Below are positions 47,298-58,791 of a stretch of 64,000 bases of DNA, piece by piece. The notes under the pieces are model-generated. The model made no database searches. It saw only the letters and a list, made by a program, of their open reading frames with translations, and was not told the origin of the DNA. The position numbers were made by a program, and so were the translations under genes. Source of the stretch: Neurospora tetrasperma FGSC 2508 (taxonomy: Eukaryota > Ascomycota > Sordariomycetes > Sordariales > Sordariaceae); contig NW_009799179.1 in NCBI RefSeq assembly GCF_000213175.1, forward strand, positions 5,739,658-5,803,657, written 5' to 3'. How positions within the stretch are numbered: position 1 is the stretch's first letter; each line of letters starts with the position of its first letter.

Positions 47298-47560
47298 TAT
47301 TATGGGCGAAGGGTAGATGGTAGATGTGAATATGCGTAATTGCACGAAGGAGAAAGGAAGAGAAATGTGCAGCCGAGTGCCTAGAAGGCTGGCCTTATGA
47401 GGGCGGCCACCGGCGGGTCTATAGACCCGTGGCAGGCAGCGCTCAACCAATCAACTGCCGGCAATAGCCGGATTGCCGGCAGTGATGACAGCGTACGGCA
47501 GTCTTAGAAGCTGCTGTACGCTGGCACCAGGCACAAGGCACACAGGCTAATCCTGTGACA
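47298..47560. mobile_element. solo LTR, little decayed, target duplication ATTAG
   Basis: A 263-bp sequence of normal composition inside AT-rich DNA, ending TCCTGTGACA, the mirror of a TGTCACAGGA LTR start. It is flanked by ATTAG on both sides (47293-47297, 47561-47565). It holds several near-perfect hairpins: CGGGTCTATAGACCCG, GCCGGCAATAGCCGGATTGC with its partner GCCGGC, and GCGTACGGCAG paired with CTGCTGTACGC. No internal region is attached. Orientation is not fixed. Confidence 0.65.
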
Positions 47561-48499
47561 ATTAGTTTATTCTATATTACTTTTATATTTATTACTATAC
47601 TTAATTAGCTATCTCTTATAGTATTAAATTTCTAACAAAAGATTAAGAAGTATAATAGTATTATTAGACTAGTATTATTATAAAATACTTTATTTTATCT
47701 CTTTTATATACATACTATTTATATATAAAATAATTATAAGTGTTTAAATAAGTTATAACTTTAAAGTACTACTATAAAAACTTAGACTTATAATATCTAT
47801 TATAGTACGTAGACTAGGCAAGTGGCTAGCACTGCTAATCTAGGTCCTAAGGAGGGATGTAGCCAATTAGAGAATAAGGTCAGATACAATAGGGATCTAC
47901 CTAGTTAAAGAGTGCAAATGAGAGTACGGACTATAGGAGTAGTCTTAGCAGTCTTAACAATTAGTCTAGCTCAGCTATAATAGTATCTTACTAATATATA
48001 AGAAATATTATATTAAGTAGAAAGATATATATACTTAATATATTAACGTACTTAGTAAATAGTATTTTGTTTATAAAATACACTTTATAGTATATATTAT
48101 GGAGTTATTATTTTAATAATTGTTATAAATAAAATTAAGTTTAATAGACTTATAATTGTAAATTAAATTCTTATAATGAGATATTGTAGAATAGTAGTTC
48201 AATATTCCAAAAGTAAGAAAAAGAAGTTTATTATAAAAGTATAATTTTATAAGGGATAGGTTGTAAGACTAGAAGCTATAAATTAAAGTAACATTAAGTA
48301 TAAACAAGAAAAAAAAAATATACAAATGAAGGTATTTAGAATTAGATATATAAGTTTGGATTCTACTTATAGTTACTATCTTCCCAATCCAAATTGCTAT
48401 TAATAAGAATATAAGTTATATTCTATTTAATATGCTAATAGTACCTAGTAGCTAGTACTCTAGAAGCTTATCCGAGCATACTATAATATATATAGTATT
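47561..48499. other. AT-rich spacer
   Basis: TA-rich DNA without coding potential; a patch of more normal composition at 47810-47960 has no recognisable content. Confidence 0.45.
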
Positions 48500-48700
48500 T
48501 ATTATAATTAAGCCAGACTGGATACCAAGGTTGCTAAGACTAGCTTGTACTTGTATTTGCGCCTTCTAATTAGGTGCATCCTTATTATATCTATTTATAT
48601 TATTTAATTAGTTATATCCCTTCTCGGAACCCACTTCCTTCCTATATTTAACCGTGCCAGCTAGAACTAGTACTTCTTCTTCCTTTTTACTCCTTATAAT

Positions 48701-50904
48701 TGTAACGGGTCTGCCAGAGTATTATATAGTAAGCAGTCGTGTGTAGTTGAAATACTATATTTAATAAAGAGAGTAAAGGAAGATTGTACTAGAAGAGTGT
48801 AGTCAAAAGAAGGTTTTTTAGCCGAGCGTACGGGCTAGGTAAACATCTAGTCTAGCCAATTAGGGGGCTTGCATCTTTATTAATACGGCCTATTCCCGGT
48901 TTAGCAAAGCTAAGCTAAATTACCTGGGAGCTAGCCCTATAATATTACCCCCCTACTCCCCCTCAGGGAGGTCAGTCTACCGTACTAGAAAAGACTCTAC
49001 TAAATATACGAAGAAATAACTAAAATCCCCTATAACCGCTCTTAACTAAATTGCCTAACTAAATAGGTACGAATATTAATAATACTAGAAAAGAAAGATC
49101 TCTCTATTTAAGCTCCCAAATAAACGCTATACAACTATCTACTCCCTATTCGAGTCGGTAATAATATGTCTATTGTTACCCTTATAGAGCTATATTCCGG
49201 CTAGGGTACTAAAATTGAATTAAGGAATATTTTTAGACTTTGCCTATCTGGGGACCTCGTACCGCGTTATAAATTAATACCCGATTAATAATTAGAATTA
49301 AAACTATTACTTAATACTTTGTATCGCTCTACTTCTCCCGCTAATAGGAGCTACTATTAAATAGATTCACTATACCTCTCATTAGAAGTAATCTTAATAA
49401 TCCTTATGCCTATAAAATATTACGTCTGCTACCTTCCAACGGTTGTGTATTGTAGTAAATACTAATATCTAGTTAGCTATACGTAGAGGAGTATAATCTA
49501 AGGACTTACCATACTACTAACTTAAATTGAATTAATATTCCCTATATTGTAGCTTTGCCTCTCCTAATTGTTAGAGACTCCTCCTTTTGAATCTTAGTTA
49601 GTGTTCCCTCTACTATAGTTTTATTAGGGTATTTTAGTCCAAATCTTCTCCCCCTTCGGTATTGCTACTATAGCTATTTAAACTCCTACCAGATTATAGC
49701 TGGACTATATTTATTTTCGAGATTTAAGGGTATTTTTTGAACTAACATAATTTACTATTGTAATTAGTATACTTGCCCTCCTTCTTCTATTTATTCTTCT
49801 ACTTTTAGAAAATGTTGTTGCTCCCTTTTATCTTTAATGGAGTAGTAAAATTAATAGAGGTATTTATAAGATTACTATTATTTTTAACCAGGTACTTCGA
49901 CGAAGATAAAGCAAAAAAGACGTTACTATTAAGACGATAGAGGTAGTTTAGTAGTAGTAAATACTTCTTAGGTACGTCGATTCTTTTTGGGAACCGTTAT
50001 TTCTAATTGTTATTTAAGGTAGTAGTAAATTGGCTAACTTTAGCAGTATTAGATTAGGAATCTATATAAGCGTAATATAATACTTCTTTAAAGCGGATAA
50101 TAAAGGCCATTATAGATTCCTTAGAGCCGGGCTTTTAATATAGTTGGTACAACTCTTAACTAGTTCTTTTAATTACGTTAGGGTTACTATATATTAGTTT
50201 AAGTTTTGTAAATAGTTTAGAAGGCGACTGTGGGCCGTAGGCGGCAAAAGCGACGAGTGGCTTCTTAATAGCGGGCGATAGGTAAGCGAGTAGGTAGTAG
50301 AATTGCGCTTTTATATTGCTAATAGCGGATTTATCTATATAGAATTTAACCTACGCGTTTGAAACTTAGGTTTCGAACTTTTTCTTATTCTTTAAAAACT
50401 TTTCGAATTAGAGAAGTACTTATTTAAATATAGCGGCAGGCTTTAAAATAACTTCGGTTAGTAACGTTTAGAAAGCGGTTGTAAATTGCTAGAAACGTTC
50501 TTAGGGGTCTTACGATTAAAGGATTGCGGAGAAGGCGGCGGCTAGTATTATTATTGCGAGGGACGGGGGTCTAAATAGTAGCAGCGTGGATAGAGATTTT
50601 TTGGACGTGCTTACAAAAGATTAGTAACGGTATTAATTTAAAAAGAGGGTTAAATATAATATAACGGGTCTATTAGAGTATTATACAGCGAGCAGGTCGT
50701 GTGTGGTTGAAATGCTATATTTAATAAAGAGAGTAAAGGAAGACTATATTAGAAGAGTATAGTCAAAAGAAGGTTTTATAGCCCAATGTACGGGCTAGGC
50801 AAATATTTAGTCTAGCTAATTAGGGGGCTTACATCTTTATTGATACAGCTTATTCCCGGCTTGGCAAAGCCAAGCCAAATCACCCGGGCGCCAGCTCTAT
50901 AATA
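48701..50904 (-). mobile_element. 2.2-kb LTR element nested in the left LTR of the preceding one
   Basis: LTRs 48701-48944 and 50660-50904 (about 245 bp), target duplication ATAAT (48696-48700, 50905-50909). A polypyrimidine run (CCCCCCTACTCCCCC) directly inside the left LTR is the polypurine tract of a minus-strand element. The 1.7-kb interior has a protein-like minus-strand composition but no recognisable reverse transcriptase, RNase H or integrase, so the element is probably non-autonomous. It is broken repeatedly. A related solo LTR is at 30256-30512. Confidence 0.78.
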
Positions 50905-52701
50905 ATAATTAATTATTTATTATATTCTTTAAATTCGTAATACCAGCCACTCGCCCAATCTACGGACTGTAATACTTAATTAACTATCCCTTCTCTAATT
51001 AGCTTATTACGCGTAAATTGTTAATTAATTAGGGATTGTAATTTCTCTTTCTTTAATCAGTACTACTAAAAGTAAGGCCGTATTATATTAATATTTATCC
51101 GACTAACGGAACCCAATTTTTATATATAATTAAGTGGGGCGCCTACTACCTTATAAGGTTTAGCCCTAATATAACGTATGTAGGGGGCTACGTAATAGTT
51201 ATATTATTAGAATATTAGAAAGTTTAGAATTAAAAATAGAGGATTATATGTAACCTTAGGGCTCGCTATGCCAACGAAGCTATCCCGAACCCAGATTTTC
51301 CTTTTTCCAAACTACGTTATTAGTATTATTTAATTAGTACTAATACCCTTCTTATTTTATTATATCGTTCTAACTCTTTCGATACTATCTCAATTATTAT
51401 AATTATTCAATTAGCCGCCTAATAGTTAATGAATTATTATATACTTTCAGCCTCATTATCGACAATCTGGATCCCTTATATTGGATATTGCTAATCCCCT
51501 ACTATTAACCTCAATCCCGCTATCTCAATTTACTTCTTCTATTTCTATAATTCTAACGCTCTATCTTCAAAGCTATTACCCTTATTACAATCCCTTTTAC
51601 ATTTCCGAATTAGAAATTATATTCTTATTACCTTTTTATCTTTAATTTTCGCGTCTTTTAAAATCTATTAACCAATTATAAGAAAGACCGCTCGTCTTTA
51701 CTCTTTAAAGCGTGTATATAAGAAGCTAAAAGAACATTACAAACATCGTTACTAATACCGCGCCGCTAATTAACACTCCTATTGTCCCAGATCCAATACT
51801 TTTACCTCGTCTCTCGAAATTAAATATTAAATTAAATCTCTACTACCCCTCTAATTAATACTCCTATCATCCCGAATGGGCTTTGCTTCATCTTTCGCAA
51901 TCAAATATTCAATTAAATCTTTTCTACTAATCTAGTTTTTTTCTAAATCTCTTGTAATTTTATTACCTTCCTTCTATTTTAAAAAGTTAATAATAATAAA
52001 TAAAAGTATCTTCTACGTTATTCTCTATCGTTTCGTCTCTCGAATTAAACTTTATCGACACTAACAATCCGTCTTAATATCCTTCTCCAACTAAACTACA
52101 ATTCTAGACTCTGTATATATCATAATACTCGCGTTACAACTTTAGATATATATATTTAGATTAGACAATTAATACTATATATAGAATAAGTACCCTAATA
52201 GCTATTAATTATTAGTATAAGAAATGGATTATATAAAGAATTACAACGTTATACAACACTCTTTCTTTCTTTTCGTTTAATATTAAGGCAATCCTGCTAC
52301 TACAGAACCGGCATTATCTCTTTTCGATTTATTACATTATATAGAGGATTCCCAGCAATTAGAGTAAGGCTCTATAAGATTCAATAAGGCTTACGCTCAT
52401 TGAGAACTTCAATAGTTTTTATATAGATATATATAATTTTAATAGTTCTAGTCAATTCTAGGTCTAAGTCTTTCTTTCGTAGGAGGGGGGGGGGGGGGGT
52501 AATATTATACCTAAGCTAGACTGGATACTAAGGGTGCTAAGACTGGCCTATACTCGTATCTACACTCTCTAATTAGGTGCATCCTTATTGCATCCACCCG
52601 TATTGTCTAATTGGTTGCATCCCTTCTCAAGACCCACTTCCTTCCTATATTTAACTATACCAGCCAGAGCTAGCACTTCTTCTTCCTTTTTACTCCCTAT
52701 A

Positions 52702-52854
52702 CACCTCTGCCGGCATTAAACTTGCTAGCGTGGTGATTTGCAAGTGGTAAGAACTTTAATTTCCGTACAGAAAATGACTGTCTAGCAACGTATAGGCCCC
52801 TAAATATTATAGCGTGGCGGTATCACGCTAACAAGTTTAATACCGGCAGAGGTG
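52702..52854. mobile_element. 153-bp MITE with 31-bp TIRs, target duplication TA
   Basis: Terminal inverted repeats CACCTCTGCCGG..TTAAACTTG..TAGCGTG match almost perfectly over about 31 bp. TA is duplicated on each side (52700-52701, 52855-52856). Removing the insertion restores collinearity of the surrounding LTR with its partner at 48500-50974, which proves the insertion. It carries no gene and shows almost no RIP-type decay, being far shorter than the length RIP normally detects. Confidence 0.85.
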
Positions 52855-52923
52855 TAGTTAATTATTTATTACATTCGTTAGATTAGTAGTACTAGCCACT
52901 CGCCTAATCTACGTGCCGTGATA

Positions 52924-53608
52924 GTATTTAAAGCTCTAATTATTTACAAAACTCTACAAATAAGAATAAGTTATTTCTATTTAAAAGCTAATAAAATTTC
53001 TAAAATTGTTTTATTCTGCCCTTATTTTACCTCTTTAAATGACTAAACTAACAAATAAACCAACCTATATTGTATACGCCCTTACACTTTACCTTCTTAG
53101 GTAGGGACGCTGCGGCAGACACCGCTTCGAACGCTATACGGAGGTGCTGTATATAGTACCTAGGTAGAGGTACCTCCCGTCCATCTGCAGTCCCCATCAC
53201 AACGCCCCAGACTGGACTCGCCGGCCGGAACATACCTCTAGTGTAGAGGTACCTCTCGCTACGTGTGGTAGAGGCAGTAGTCCTAGTCATGCACCATAGT
53301 AGTGTATTGACGTATGTGCGCGGATGGAGCTCCTCCCCAACTTCCACTTACCTAGGTACCTAAAGGGTACCTAACTCCAGCCCTGCGTAGCTCTAACGAC
53401 TTGTCCCGTCCATGCGCCTCCAAACACCGGAACCTTCATCTCGCTCTCGACCTCCAATATCGACCCGACCGACGTCTAGATCACCAACAATCTGTAGCCG
53501 TTGCTGCAGCTATCAACAATTCACGATATTCTGATTGTTGAACGCTCCAGCTCCTTCGCGTCGTTTACCCATCCATTCCGCTCTACAAAGCTGGCCACTC
53601 CGCCCACC
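52924..53608. other. block edge and abp1 promoter/leader
   Basis: AT-rich to about 53045, then normal composition. 53150-53375 contains several GGTACC/CCTAGG motifs, some forming inverted pairs (AGAGGTACCTC at 53165-53175 and at 53244-53254). 53400-53608 is the CT-rich leader of abp1. A minus-strand frame at 53048-53347 has no family resemblance and is not called. Confidence 0.45.
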
Positions 53609-56175
53609 ATGGCCTCCTTAAACCTGTCCATCCACGGGCCCTCCATCAAGAGCAGCTATCAGGGCGTCATCAACGGCCCTGCGCCATCTTCGGCATCTCC
53701 TACCTACGCACACTGGGCCCTTTTTTCCGTCCAGGCGCCTCTTTTGAATGCCTTCCAAGACGCTGGGGCAAAAGAGAGCATCCTGAAGGTCGAGAGCACT
53801 GGCGGTGAGTGCCATGCCGGCCCACAACTTCTCCTTCCCACCATATCTATGGGCCCGACTAATTATCCGTCATCACAGATGGTGAGCTTTCCGACCTGAT
53901 CGAGGACTTCAACGAGGGTCGCATTCAATTTGCCTTCGTCAAAGTCAAGGACCCCAACAGTGGACTTCCTAAGAACGTCTTGATTGCCTGGTGTGGCGGT
54001 GGTGTTCCCGAGCGAACAAAGGGGTACTTTACCAGCCACTTGGCCGCCGTCTCCAAGATTCTTCACGGCTACCATGTTCAGATAACAGCACGCTCCGACG
54101 GAGACCTTTCTCCCGAGTCTATTGTGCAAAAGGTTGCCGATGCTTCAGGCGCCAAATATACCGCCGGCGGTTCGGCACCCGCGTCAGCCGTTGCCCCGCC
54201 CCCCGTTGCAAAGAAGCCCGTTTTTACCCCGACTACCTCTACATCGGCCAGCTCTTTCAACCCCATTGTTGCCGCGCGGATCCGGAATCACGGGGGCGAA
54301 GATGACGACGGCTGGGGTGCCGATGCACCGCCAGTCACGCGGACCCAGCTGGAGAAGGTCGCGTCTGCCTACCAGCCGACCAAGGTCAACATTGCCGAAC
54401 TCAGGAAGAACAAAGATGACTTGCGTTCCGATGAAACTCAGAAGCAAGATGACCGGCCGGAAGACATTGTTAAGGGTGGTTATCAGCCTATCGGAAAGGT
54501 TGATATTGCTGCTCTTCGCGCCCAAGCAAAGAAGACCTATGATGATCGGCCTGTAACCGTGAAGGGAGCCTACGAACCGGTGGGTAAGGTTGATATTGCC
54601 GCCATTCGCGCAAAGGCTCAACAACGTCCGACTGAACCGGAAGAATTGGAGACGCCCAGGAGTCTGGCAGAGAGGACTGCTGTATTTACGCAAGCAGAAC
54701 GCTTGACCGAACTCCCCAAGCCCAAAGTTGCCAAGAAATTTGTAGGCAGCGCTGCATTTACTGGCACCAAAGCTCCTACGCCGGCTCCTCTCGGTTTCAG
54801 CTCGCCTGCAGTTCCTACCGCTACTCCTATTGGGGCTGCCAGCAGAACATTTGCGGATCAGGGAGGCAAGACGCCGGCCCAAATCTGGGCCGAGAAGAAG
54901 GCCAAGCAAGGCGGTGCAGTTGCATTTGCGTCCACTCCCTCTCCCGCCGCTGCGCCTATTGCTGCCCAGAAGAGCGGGAGCGAATGGAAAAGCGGTTACG
55001 CGGGGAAGAGCTGGGCACCTGTGCAGGCACCCAATTACAGCCGAGGTCTTGAATCACACGCAACCGGAGAAAGCGCCTCGCAAGAGAAATATGAGCCTGA
55101 AGCACCTGCCTCACCGGCTGGCGGCATATCTGCGCTGCGCGAGAGATTCAAGGATACGGCACCTGTGGCGGTCAGTACGGGTTCACGGTCAGCACCAAGC
55201 GTGCCTTCTCCCGGCCCGGCCACTGGTGAAGAAGGGCATACTCCGCCGCCCCTGCCAACCGGAAGCCGTCCTTCCGGTGGCTTTGCCCTTCCTGGTCTGC
55301 CATCCCGGCCTTCTGTTGCTGACGCCGAGGAAGGGAACGATGAAAGGCAGCTAGAAGAAGAAGTCCGTGCACTCGAATCGGCCGACCAGCATGAAGATGA
55401 GCCTTCGTCCCCTGCCCGCATCGCAGTCCCGATTGCTCGGAGCGCAGTGCCTGAGGTGGAGCCAGCTGGCAATCTGCCACCCCGTCCGGTGCCCGTATCG
55501 CAGGATCTACCGAAAGAAGAGGACCTCCCCGTAGAGGAGGATACCCACGATCCCCGTGCTGCTGCCCTGAATGTTGCCAGCGAATCTCTTGGCCAGGGTG
55601 TCGAGGTTCAGCAGGCTGGTTCAGATGGTGGCAAGCGTGCTCTGGTACAATATGACTACGAGAAGGCCGAGGATAATGAGATTGATCTCCGGGAAGGTGA
55701 CTATGTCACCAATATTCAGATGGTGGATGACGATTGGTGGATGGGAACCAATGCGCAAGGGGAGAGTGGACTTTTCCCTAGCAACTACGTGGAAGTCGTG
55801 GAGGACGATGAGCCTGCTGCTGCTTTCAGCGCAGCCCCAACAGTAGCGGCGACTCAAGCCCCTGTTGTGCCTTCATCTGCGCAGGCCGAAGCGGTAGCAC
55901 CTGCAACTCCGGCCGATCAAGTCGCTGGCCCAACAGCGACGGCGCAGTTTGATTACGAGGCAGCAGAAGATAATGGTAAGTGATGCTTGCAAGCCCGGCA
56001 TATATTAGCCGCGAAACCCAGGCCTAGCAGTGACTAACGAATCGGTACAGAGTTGAGCTTCCCCGAAGGAGCCACGATTACGGGTTTGGAGTTTCCCGAT
56101 GATGACTGGTGGTTTGGCCACTACAATGGAGCGTCAGGTCTGTTCCCCGCCAACTACGTTGAGCTTGATGCATGA
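53609..56175 (+). CDS. abp1: Actin-binding protein Abp1 (ADF-H + two SH3 domains)
   Basis: Cortical actin-patch protein that binds F-actin, helps activate Arp2/3 and recruits endocytic partners through SH3 domains. Exons 53609-53804, 53879-55975 and 56051-56175 give 805 residues. Residues 1-140 are an ADF-H domain (MASLNLSIHGPSIKSSYQGV, DGELSDLIEDFNEGRIQFAF, VLIAWCGGGVPERTKGYFTSH). An acidic-Trp stretch (GGEDDDGWGADAPP, near 210) resembles the A motif that contacts Arp2/3. Three short repeats of the form Y-x-P-x-KV-x-IA-x-[LI]R follow near 230, 266 and 296. The middle is Pro/Ala/Ser-rich and disordered. SH3-1 is ALVQYDYEKAEDNEIDLREG to FPSNYVEVVE; SH3-2 is ATAQFDYEAAEDNELSFPEG to FPANYVELDA at the C-terminus, split by the last intron. 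The ALYDY-, WW- and NYV-type ligand residues are kept in both. Identification is firm. The gene sits in a 3-kb island inside AT-rich DNA. Confidence 0.93.
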
Positions 56176-56513
56176 TTGAAGGCAAAGGTGTCGAAATCCA
56201 CGGTGCTAGTGATGGAAAATAGGCTTATTCGATAGTCTAGTTTAATAATTTTTAGTTGAAAGTTGACTAGTAAATACAGTGGGGTGCTAAAAGTCTGTGT
56301 GTACTAAGAAATGAGGCTTCTATTAATAAATTGTTATAAAATAATACTTACTTTATTAAATAATTTCCTACTCTTATAGGTATATATTCTAATATTTTAA
56401 ATTATTTAATAATTTTTTATTGAGTCTTTAATTATTATTATAAGGATATAGCGCTGGAGTATTTAGGTAGTTTAGTTTCCTACTATTTTGGACCGCGTTT
56501 AATAATTTAAAAC
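56176..56513. other. abp1 3' region and start of AT-rich block
   Basis: Composition changes to AT-rich at about 56225, only some 50 bases after the abp1 stop codon. No gene is seen. Confidence 0.5.
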
Positions 56514-58791
56514 TAATAATAATATTCTTTTTCCCTAACTATATAACTATAGTACCTTATTAGTATAGGGTCCTTCTCTAGGTTCTCTAGAGGGGAAAAC
56601 CGTACGGCGTTGAGCGCTGCCGGATAAAAACCTCTAATTTTATTTCGGCCGTAGTCTACTTATACCGCTCCTACTTTATTTATAATTATAATAGTTCTTA
56701 CCTACCGTTATAGTAAATTAATTTCGTCCTTTCCTCTATTATATTATTCTAATACTAGAATAATAAGAATAATAAGAATAGGATTAAGAACGCCGCTTTC
56801 TTCCGCTGCTTCTTCGTTTTAACCTTTACTATTCTTTTTCTCACCTTCCTTCTATTTTTCCGTCCTATTTCCCTATTTATATCCCTATTTCTCCGCTTCG
56901 TCGCTCTCGTTTATATTTACCTCTACCCCGTCCTTTTACTTCCTATCCCTCAATTCTACTTCTATTTATAGTAGTATAAGGATTTTCTCTTCTATATATA
57001 TAATCCTCCCTACGGCGCCCCTTTTTAATTTCTTCCTCTTTCTTCCCTATTATAATATTATTTAAAATATTTCTCTCTAATTGTAACTATATTCGCCCTA
57101 ATTTAATCGACCTTACTTTTAGTCCCGAAGTCCCCTTCTCCGATTTATTTCTAAACCCTACGTCTTTATTTAATTTTATAGCTCCGGGTCCTTTAGAGCC
57201 CGTAATATTTTCTTATATATTTTATAGTAATAAGGATTTCAAAATCCCTTCCAACTAGTATAATTATCCTTTCCGCCGCCCGATATTTATATATTAATTC
57301 GTTTAATACTATCCGTAAAATCTCTTATCTCTATTATATTTTAAACCTTATTATTATTTCGGATTCTAATTTAAAATTTAGTAATCCCAACGCCTTTTAT
57401 AAGATTATTACTAGTAAAATGTATCTTATTTCGGCTACTTATAAATCCAATATCCTTCTTTTTCTTTCTTTTCCCTCTTTAATTAATGTTCAATCTTAAT
57501 TTCTAACCCCTAAATTGTAATTTATATTTATACTACTGGTAAATATATATTAAATATTCTAATTAATTTCCCTAATACTTAGAATGTTATTTAAATTATA
57601 ACTATTACTACTATATTAATTAATTAAGTAGAATACTATATAAAATCAAATACCTTCGTCTACGCTACTAATTTTTTTAAGGAATATATATATAATCGTT
57701 AGTATATAATAACCTCCCGAATAATATTTGTAATCTTCTTTATACTCTAGGCTATAATATTACTGTCTATTAATAAAAGGATTATTGTATACTATATATG
57801 AAGGACAATATCCTCTATAGCTATATTCCCTCCGGTTCGGTCGGTAGTAATATAATAAATTTAATTTATATTACTTTTAACTCTAATAATAATATAATTA
57901 CTCCTATTCGTATAATTTCTAATTTTAATAGTAATAATATTGCTTTTAATAGCCCTATAACTATTAATACCCCGAACCGCCCTATTACAAACGATAATTG
58001 GAGTTAATAGTACTATAATATTACTACGAATTAAATTCGTATAATGAACCTTCTTAAAGAGCTTTTTAAGTGTAATTAAATATTAAATAAATAGTATTCT
58101 AATTTTTACTATAATTGTAATTTAAATAGTCCTTATAATTAATATAATTATCTCTTCCTTATCTCTTATTCTTATATCCTAATATCGTTAATAATTCGTT
58201 ACCTTCTTAGGAATATTTCGCAATTTCCTTATATTATTCCTCTTTCAGTTCGATTATTAAACAGTATTCTTTTAATTTATTTAATTTTAACGTTTATAAT
58301 AGAATTCTCTTAGCTTTAACTCCATCGTCAAAATACTCTTAGAATTCTTTTTTTATTAGTAATTAATTATCTAAGTACGATTAGAAAAAGCCTTCTATAT
58401 TAAGTAATTTAAAATAATATAGGTAAAGGTCTCCTTTTCTAACCTATAAGCGTAAATGGATATTTAAATATTTAGTACCTTCCTCCAAAAAAGGAATATT
58501 CGAAGTCTAATAACTTTTATTCTAATTTAAATAAAGAAGGAGTTCTTTAATTAATAAATACAGTTCGTTTTTATTTTCCTCCGGTATTCGAAGTTTCTTT
58601 CTTCTCTTTATTTTCTTTATATTAATTATATATTACTAAATAGCTTCGCTATTAAATTTAAGGTTAAAATCGGCGATAGTAAATTTATATTATTAATTTA
58701 ATTTAATTACTATTGCTACTAAATAGTAATTATAATAATAATAATAATCTTTTACCCTATACTATATAACTATAGTACTTTATTAGCATAG
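56514..58791. mobile_element. decayed repeat element bounded by copies of the 401-bp repeat
   Basis: The first about 415 bases are copy 2 of the repeat at 45500-45900. The last 50 bases (58742-58790) are the beginning of the same repeat again in direct orientation, cut off where the next element starts. This is the layout of an element with long direct terminal repeats, the right one disrupted by insertion. The interior (about 1.8 kb) is AT-rich and pyrimidine-rich on the plus strand to about 57500. One short frame at 57798-58007 is Asn/Ile-rich and has no recognisable domain. I see no reverse transcriptase. Confidence 0.5.

Larger units (their letters stand above)
48500..52923 (+). mobile_element. 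Non-autonomous LTR element (host of two later insertions)
   Basis: Target duplication GTATT on both sides (48495-48499, 52924-52928). The left LTR is split: 48500-48700 plus 50910-50974. The right LTR is 52503-52923 and is itself split by a MITE. Without the insertions both LTRs are about 266 bp and align throughout. A polypurine tract (AGGAGGGGGG and on, 52481-52499) ends directly before the right LTR, giving plus orientation. The own internal region (50975-52502) is only about 1.5 kb and shows no reverse transcriptase or integrase, so it is a short non-autonomous or deleted element. It is decayed by RIP-type transitions. Confidence 0.8.

Noticed and set aside
47390-47520. hairpin cluster as a noncoding RNA gene or CRISPR-like array
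   Set aside because: The unit has direct 5-bp duplications and LTR-like ends, and no regular spacer pattern.
53048-53347. 99-codon minus-strand frame as a gene
   Set aside because: It runs through GGTACC motifs into AT-rich DNA, has no family resemblance and lies in the abp1 upstream region.
57798-58007. 69-codon frame in the AT-rich block as a host gene
   Set aside because: Asn/Ile-rich product expected from TA-rich DNA, inside a repeat element.
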